Shown one piece after another: positions 60,244 through 64,000 of a DNA stretch of 64,000 bases; positions within the stretch are counted from its first letter, which is position 1; each line of letters begins with the position of its first letter. The position numbers were made by a program, and so were the translations under genes. Source of the stretch: Bacillus sp. WMMC1349. GTDB lineage: Bacteria > Bacillota > Bacilli > Bacillales > Bacillaceae. The notes under the pieces were generated by a model that worked only from the letters and a program-made list of their open reading frames with translations, was not told where the DNA came from and did no database searches. The stretch covers positions 974,001 through 1,038,000 of the forward strand of contig NZ_JABJUQ010000007.1 of the NCBI RefSeq assembly GCF_013155385.1. The letters run 5' to 3'.

Positions 60244-61317
60244 TTAGACTGACTCCTGAAAATGCTTCATAAACGAAGCCAGTTTCTCACAATCCTCTAT
60301 AGAAACGGCATTGTAAATCGATGCCCGGCAGCCGCCAATTGAACGGTGTCCGCCAAGACCTACCATGTTTTCTTGTTTAGCTTTGGTGATGAATGATTTT
60401 GTCAGTTCATCATTTGTCAATGTAAAGGTAACATTCATGTTGGAACGACTATCAGTTCTAGCATGTCCACGGTAAAACCCATGACTATCGTCAATTGCTT
60501 TGTATAAGATCTCTGCCTTCTTGCGGTTGCGCTGTGCAATGGCAGAGAGTCCCCCTTGTTCTTTCAGCCATTCAAGCACAAGTGATAGCATATAAATGGC
60601 AAAAGTCGGAGGGGTATTATAAAGTGAATCTGTTTTTACATGTGTAGAGTATTTTAAGATTTTCGCAACCTGTTCGTTTTCCTGGGAAAGCAGGTCCTTT
60701 TTTAGAATCACGACGGTTACCCCTGAAGGTCCGAGATTTTTTTGGGCGCCGGCATAGATGATACCAAATTTTGAAACATCGATGGGTCTGCTTAAAATAT
60801 CGCTCGACATATCCGCGACAATCGGAATTGAACAATCAGGAAACTGTTGCCATTGCGTCCCGAAAATTGTATTATTGCTTGTCAGATGCAGATAGGCACC
60901 GTCAGTTGGGACTTCTGAAATACTAGGGATATACCGATATGTGTCAGTTTCACTTGTCGCGATAATGGATGTATTTCCAAAAAGCTTTGCTTCAGCAAGC
61001 GCCTTCTCAGACCAAGAGCCAGTCATCACAAAATGTGCAGTTTTTTCCTTTGAGAGAAAGTTCATGGGAATCATTGAAAATTGAAGGCTTGCTCCACCTT
61101 GAAGAAATAACACTTCATAATCTTCAGGTATTTGCATTAGTTCTTTTAATCGGGCTTTTGCATGTTGATGTACAGCATCATATTCTTTGCTTCGATGGGA
61201 TAACTCCATAACGGACATCCTTGCCCCATTAAAATCAAGAAATTCGTCTTTCGCTTTTTGCAACACTTCTAAAGGCAGTGCTGCAGGTCCTGCATTAAAG
61301 TTTGTTGTACGTATCAT
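60244..61317 (-). CDS. serC: phosphoserine aminotransferase SerC
   Basis: 357 aa class V PLP aminotransferase of serine synthesis: NFNAGPAALPLEVL, VLFLQGGASLQFSMIPMN, and IIYAGAQKNLGPSGVTVVIL with the PLP lysine in AQKN; C-terminal GLGGHRSIGGCRASIYNA. ATG 61317 after GGGAGCG; upstream in-frame codons are not coding. Converts 3-phosphohydroxypyruvate and glutamate to phosphoserine. Confidence 0.95.
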   Translation of the reverse strand: MIRTTNFNAGPAALPLEVLQKAKDEFLDFNGARMSVMELSHRSKEYDAVHQHAKARLKELMQIPEDYEVLFLQGGASLQFSMIPMNFLSKEKTAHFVMTGSWSEKALAEAKLFGNTSIIATSETDTYRYIPSISEVPTDGAYLHLTSNNTIFGTQWQQFPDCSIPIVADMSSDILSRPIDVSKFGIIYAGAQKNLGPSGVTVVILKKDLLSQENEQVAKILKYSTHVKTDSLYNTPPTFAIYMLSLVLEWLKEQGGLSAIAQRNRKKAEILYKAIDDSHGFYRGHARTDSRSNMNVTFTLTNDELTKSFITKAKQENMVGLGGHRSIGGCRASIYNAVSIEDCEKLASFMKHFQESV

Positions 61318-61478
61318 CACAATCGCTCCCTGTTCATGTGTAAAAATATAAAACAATCCTAACATAAAAGTTTCTCGTCATACATAAAAATTTGAATTGT
61401 GCGAATTTTGATCGGTAAGGATTTACTTGTGCAAAGGGGAGTTTTGGGATTGTGTAAATTTTGTGACAGCCGCGAAAT

Positions 61479-61509
61479 GAAAACAGAAATGGCGGAGCGC
61501 CATTTCTGT
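61479..61509 (-). terminator. terminator of hit
   Basis: ACAGAAATGGCG / CGCCATTTCTGT, a 12-bp stem next to the hit stop, followed on the minus strand by TTTTC. Confidence 0.8.
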
Positions 61510-61932
61510 TCATTTTAATCGGTTATTGATAGAAGAGGCGATATGTTGCAGATCTTCCGCTGTATAGTCATCTGCATGTGTTTTCCAGACTGCACCAAAG
61601 CCGTCCCCTTTTCCATAACGAGGAATGATGTGCATATGATAATGAAATACCGATTGTCCGGCTTGTTCACCATTGTTATTGAGTAGGTTTAATCCGATTG
61701 GTTGATATTCTTCTTTAATGGCTTTGGCGATTTTTGGTACAGCTTCGAAAAACTCTCTTGAAACATCAGGTGTCATTTCATAGATGTTTGTTTTATGGAC
61801 TTTTGGTATCACCAGAGTGTGTCCTTTGGTGACTTGACTAATATCGAGAAAAGCCATCACATGCTCGTTTTCAAAAACTTTAGCAGAAGGAATTTCCCCC
61901 TTTAGAATTTGACAGAAAATACAATCGCTCAT
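61510..61932 (-). CDS. hit: HIT-family nucleotide hydrolase Hit
   Basis: 140 aa HIT protein: CIFCQILKGEIPSAKVFE with the paired-Cys start, VTKGHTLVIPKVHKTN, and the triad QSVFHYHMHIIPRY (HxHxH). Hydrolyses nucleoside phosphoramidates or dinucleotides. Located just before ecsA on the opposite strand, as in B. subtilis. Confidence 0.95.
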   Translation of the reverse strand: MSDCIFCQILKGEIPSAKVFENEHVMAFLDISQVTKGHTLVIPKVHKTNIYEMTPDVSREFFEAVPKIAKAIKEEYQPIGLNLLNNNGEQAGQSVFHYHMHIIPRYGKGDGFGAVWKTHADDYTAEDLQHIASSINNRLK

Positions 61933-62417
61933 CCTTTGCCTCCTTTTTTACCGAAAGGTTATGTATAAGCACTATATTACCACATTTTTTGGGAAAATAC
62001 GAAAACAGGGTGAACGGCTCCCCGCGTTCACCCTGCACCCTGAAGAAGGTTAGCTGTTCATAAAGAACTTCACACTGCCTTTTGCAAGTACCTCTTTATG
62101 AGGACTTGAAAACGCCACATTATTTCCTGCGACAAACACCTCATTTGATTAACATCTTTTTAGGATGCTTTTTCAATTCAGTGAATGAAAGAAATTTAAG
62201 CATTGACATGTTACACATTCTTTCCAAACGGACTTGCTGATTTGTTGTCTTTGACAAACACCTCATTTGCAAGGTTTGTTAAGCTTTCCTTCTTCATCAA
62301 TTAGATTGTCCAAGAAAGCTTTAAACTATGCATTGATTTTTCTAACATGATGAAATCGTTTTTAATAACACCTTATTTTTGGTACTATTAAGAAAAATGC
62401 GAGAAAGGAACGAACGT
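61933..62417. other. hit–ecsA spacer with remains of small minus-strand genes
   Basis: 485 nt. A 17-bp direct repeat GACAAACACCTCATTTG occurs at 62131-62147 and 62253-62269. On the minus strand each lies in a short frame containing NEVFV: 62298-62214 (starts MKKESLTNLANEVFVKDNK) and 62148-62050 (NEVFVAGNNVAFSSP… ending KFFMNS). An 11-bp stem CAGGGTGAACG/CGTTCACCCTG with TTTTC on the minus strand (62006-62035) looks like their terminator. The promoter of ecsA must be at the right end. Confidence 0.5.
62006..62035 (-). terminator. terminator of the decayed small genes
   Basis: CAGGGTGAACG / CGTTCACCCTG, 11 perfect pairs, followed by TTTTCG on the minus strand. Confidence 0.6.
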
Positions 62418-63158
62418 ATGTCACTATTGACTGTAACAGACCTAACTGGTGGGTATACAAGGAATCCAGTATTGCGTGATGTGTCATTTTCGATCAATCG
62501 GGAGCAGATTGTCGGTTTAATCGGTTTGAACGGGGCAGGTAAAAGTACAACAATTCGCCATATTATCGGCTTAATGGAACCGCATAAAGGATCTATTAAG
62601 CTGAATGGCAAAACATTTCTTGAAGATCCGGAAAACTATCGTTCACAATTTACGTTTATTCCAGAGACACCAATATTGTATGAAGAACTAACGCTTCGCG
62701 AACATTTGGAACTGACGGCGATGGCCTATGGATTATCAAAAGAAACGCTTGAAAAAAGGTTACCGCCACTATTAAAAGAATTCCGAATGGAAAAGCGTTT
62801 AAAATGGTTTCCAGCCCATTTTTCAAAAGGAATGAAACAAAAGGTCATGATTATGTGTGCGTTTTTAGTCGAACCAGACCTTTATATTATTGATGAACCA
62901 TTCCTCGGACTTGATCCGTTAGCCATTAATGCATTGCTTGAACGCATGAAGGAAGCAAAGAAAAAAGGTTCAGCCGTTCTCATGTCAACACATATATTAG
63001 CCACTGCTGAACGATATTGTGATTCCTTCATCATTTTACATAATGGTGAAATACGGGCAAAAGGAACACTTGCAGAGCTCAGAGAGCATTTTTCAATGAA
63101 AGAGGCAAGTCTAGATGATCTGTATCTTGAGCTGACGAAGGAAGAGAGCGATGAATAG
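62418..63158 (+). CDS. ecsA: ABC transporter ATPase EcsA
   Basis: 246 aa: Walker A GLNGAGKSTTI, signature-region HFSKGMKQKVMIM, Walker B LYIIDEPFLGLDPL, H-loop MSTHILATAE. ATG 62418 has AAAGGAA seven nt upstream. EcsAB affects protein secretion, competence and intramembrane proteolysis by RasP in B. subtilis. Overlaps ecsB by 8 nt. Confidence 0.95.
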   Translation: MSLLTVTDLTGGYTRNPVLRDVSFSINREQIVGLIGLNGAGKSTTIRHIIGLMEPHKGSIKLNGKTFLEDPENYRSQFTFIPETPILYEELTLREHLELTAMAYGLSKETLEKRLPPLLKEFRMEKRLKWFPAHFSKGMKQKVMIMCAFLVEPDLYIIDEPFLGLDPLAINALLERMKEAKKKGSAVLMSTHILATAERYCDSFIILHNGEIRAKGTLAELREHFSMKEASLDDLYLELTKEESDE

Positions 63159-64000
63159 CATTCAAGGAATTTGGAAGGCGAGAGTTGAGGAGCATACTAA
63201 GGAAACAAGAGCTTATTTAAAATATATGCTAAACGATCATCTTGTGATTGTCATGATTTTTTTTATCGCAGGAGCTGCCAGTTGGTATAGTAAATGGTTG
63301 AAAACGATTCCTGACGGCTTTCCAGCTTACTGGGTGATGGCTGTTTTGTTTTCATTCATTTTGACAAGTTCATATGTCAGGACGCTGATTAAAGAAGCGG
63401 ATTTGGTGTTTTTATTACCGCTTGAAGCAAATATGAAACCTTATTTTAGCCAAGCTTTTCGGTTTAGTTTTATCATCCAACTGTTTCCATTGCTTGCGAT
63501 CATGCTGATCTTAGCGCCGCTTTATTTTGCAGTAAGTGGAATGACCTTATCAACTTATCTTTTTATATTACTGCAAATGCTTGTGCTAAAAGTTTGGAAT
63601 ATGACCATGCAATGGCGAATGACATTCCTTGGTGAAAAAAACATTAGAATGACAGATCAGATCGTTCGTTTTTTTCTGAATATATGTGCTGTTTACTTTG
63701 CATTGAAGGCTTCCTATATGTTTGCGATTGCGATATACATGATCATGGTTGCATTACTTGTATATTTCACATCATTTGCTCGAAAAAAATCGTTTAAATG
63801 GGAACAGCATATAGATGATGAAATCAAAAGAAAACAGCGTTTTTACAGACTGGCAAACTTGTTTACAGATGTGCCGCATCTCAGAAAACGTGCAAAAAGA
63901 AGGGCGTATCTTGACTGGCTGTTCAGCTTTATCCCATATGACCAGCGCCAGACATTTACTTTTATGTATAGCAGGGCTTTTATTAGATCGAATGATTATC
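63151..64000 (+). CDS. ecsB: ABC transporter permease EcsB (truncated by window end)
   Basis: Starts at ATG 63151 inside the end of ecsA and stays open to the window edge (283 codons of roughly 400 expected). N-terminus NSIQGIWKARVEEHTKETRA, then hydrophobic segments from residue ~33 (VIVMIFFIAGAASWY) typical of EcsB with several membrane helices. Partner of EcsA. Confidence 0.93.
   Translation, partial: MNSIQGIWKARVEEHTKETRAYLKYMLNDHLVIVMIFFIAGAASWYSKWLKTIPDGFPAYWVMAVLFSFILTSSYVRTLIKEADLVFLLPLEANMKPYFSQAFRFSFIIQLFPLLAIMLILAPLYFAVSGMTLSTYLFILLQMLVLKVWNMTMQWRMTFLGEKNIRMTDQIVRFFLNICAVYFALKASYMFAIAIYMIMVALLVYFTSFARKKSFKWEQHIDDEIKRKQRFYRLANLFTDVPHLRKRAKRRAYLDWLFSFIPYDQRQTFTFMYSRAFIRSNDY

Overview
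The window comes from the chromosome of a spore-forming Bacillus. Gene order follows the yhdT–yhdY–srtN–yheN–dat–nhaC–nhaX–yheIH … sspB–yheEDCBA … yhaX–hemZ–yhaR–yhaQP–yhaONM–yhaL–prsA–yhaJ–yhaI–scoC–yhaH–trpP–serC–hit–ecsAB block known from Bacillus subtilis, interrupted by accessory DNA. Spore genes (sspB, yheC/yheD, two tiny YjcZ-type proteins), ScoC, a TRAP-controlled trpP and a tRNA-Ile T-box all fit the B. subtilis / licheniformis / pumilus side of the genus. The species cannot be fixed from sequence reading alone.

1–7.4 kb is conserved backbone: end of a CBS/CorC membrane protein, paired fluoride channels, a glycerophosphodiesterase, an MscS channel, a sirtuin, a polysaccharide deacetylase, D-amino acid transaminase and NhaC. 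7.5–12.1 kb is a thiazole/oxazole-modified microcin (TOMM) locus on the minus strand: a 124-aa precursor whose core is 26 consecutive X-Ser-Cys triplets, a ThiF/E1-like maturation protein and a YcaO cyclodehydratase. 12.3–16.9 kb holds nhaX and a BmrCD-type multidrug ABC exporter (YheI/YheH) preceded by a leader peptide and what looks like a complete transcription attenuator.

17–29 kb is AT-rich accessory DNA: a YwqH–YwqI–LXG toxin module with a C-terminal deaminase-like toxin, its probable immunity gene, then decayed toxin pieces each followed by an orphan immunity gene; an AbrB/ABC-transporter operon whose ATPase is frameshifted in a homopolymer; and an ArsR-like regulator with an MFS exporter. 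At 29.4 kb a tRNA-shaped RNA sits at the predicted 5' end of the sspB transcript.

29.6–41.5 kb returns to backbone (msmX with a cre site, yheE–yheA, yhaX) with a second-type ileS under T-box control and an unassigned structured transcript before yhaX. 41.6–55.2 kb contains hemZ, yhaR and a tandem duplication of yhaQ–yhaP, with decayed copies of hemZ and yhzC between the two pairs, then the yhaO–yhaN (SbcD/SbcC-like), yhaM and yhaL genes. 55.3–64 kb holds prsA, scoC, yhaH, trpP (TRAP sites over its start), serC, hit and ecsA, and runs out inside ecsB.

Main candidates for follow-up: the triplet-repeat TOMM, the tRNA-like leader of sspB, the attenuator of the yheIH operon, the toxin/immunity graveyard, and the unassigned RNA near 40.4 kb.
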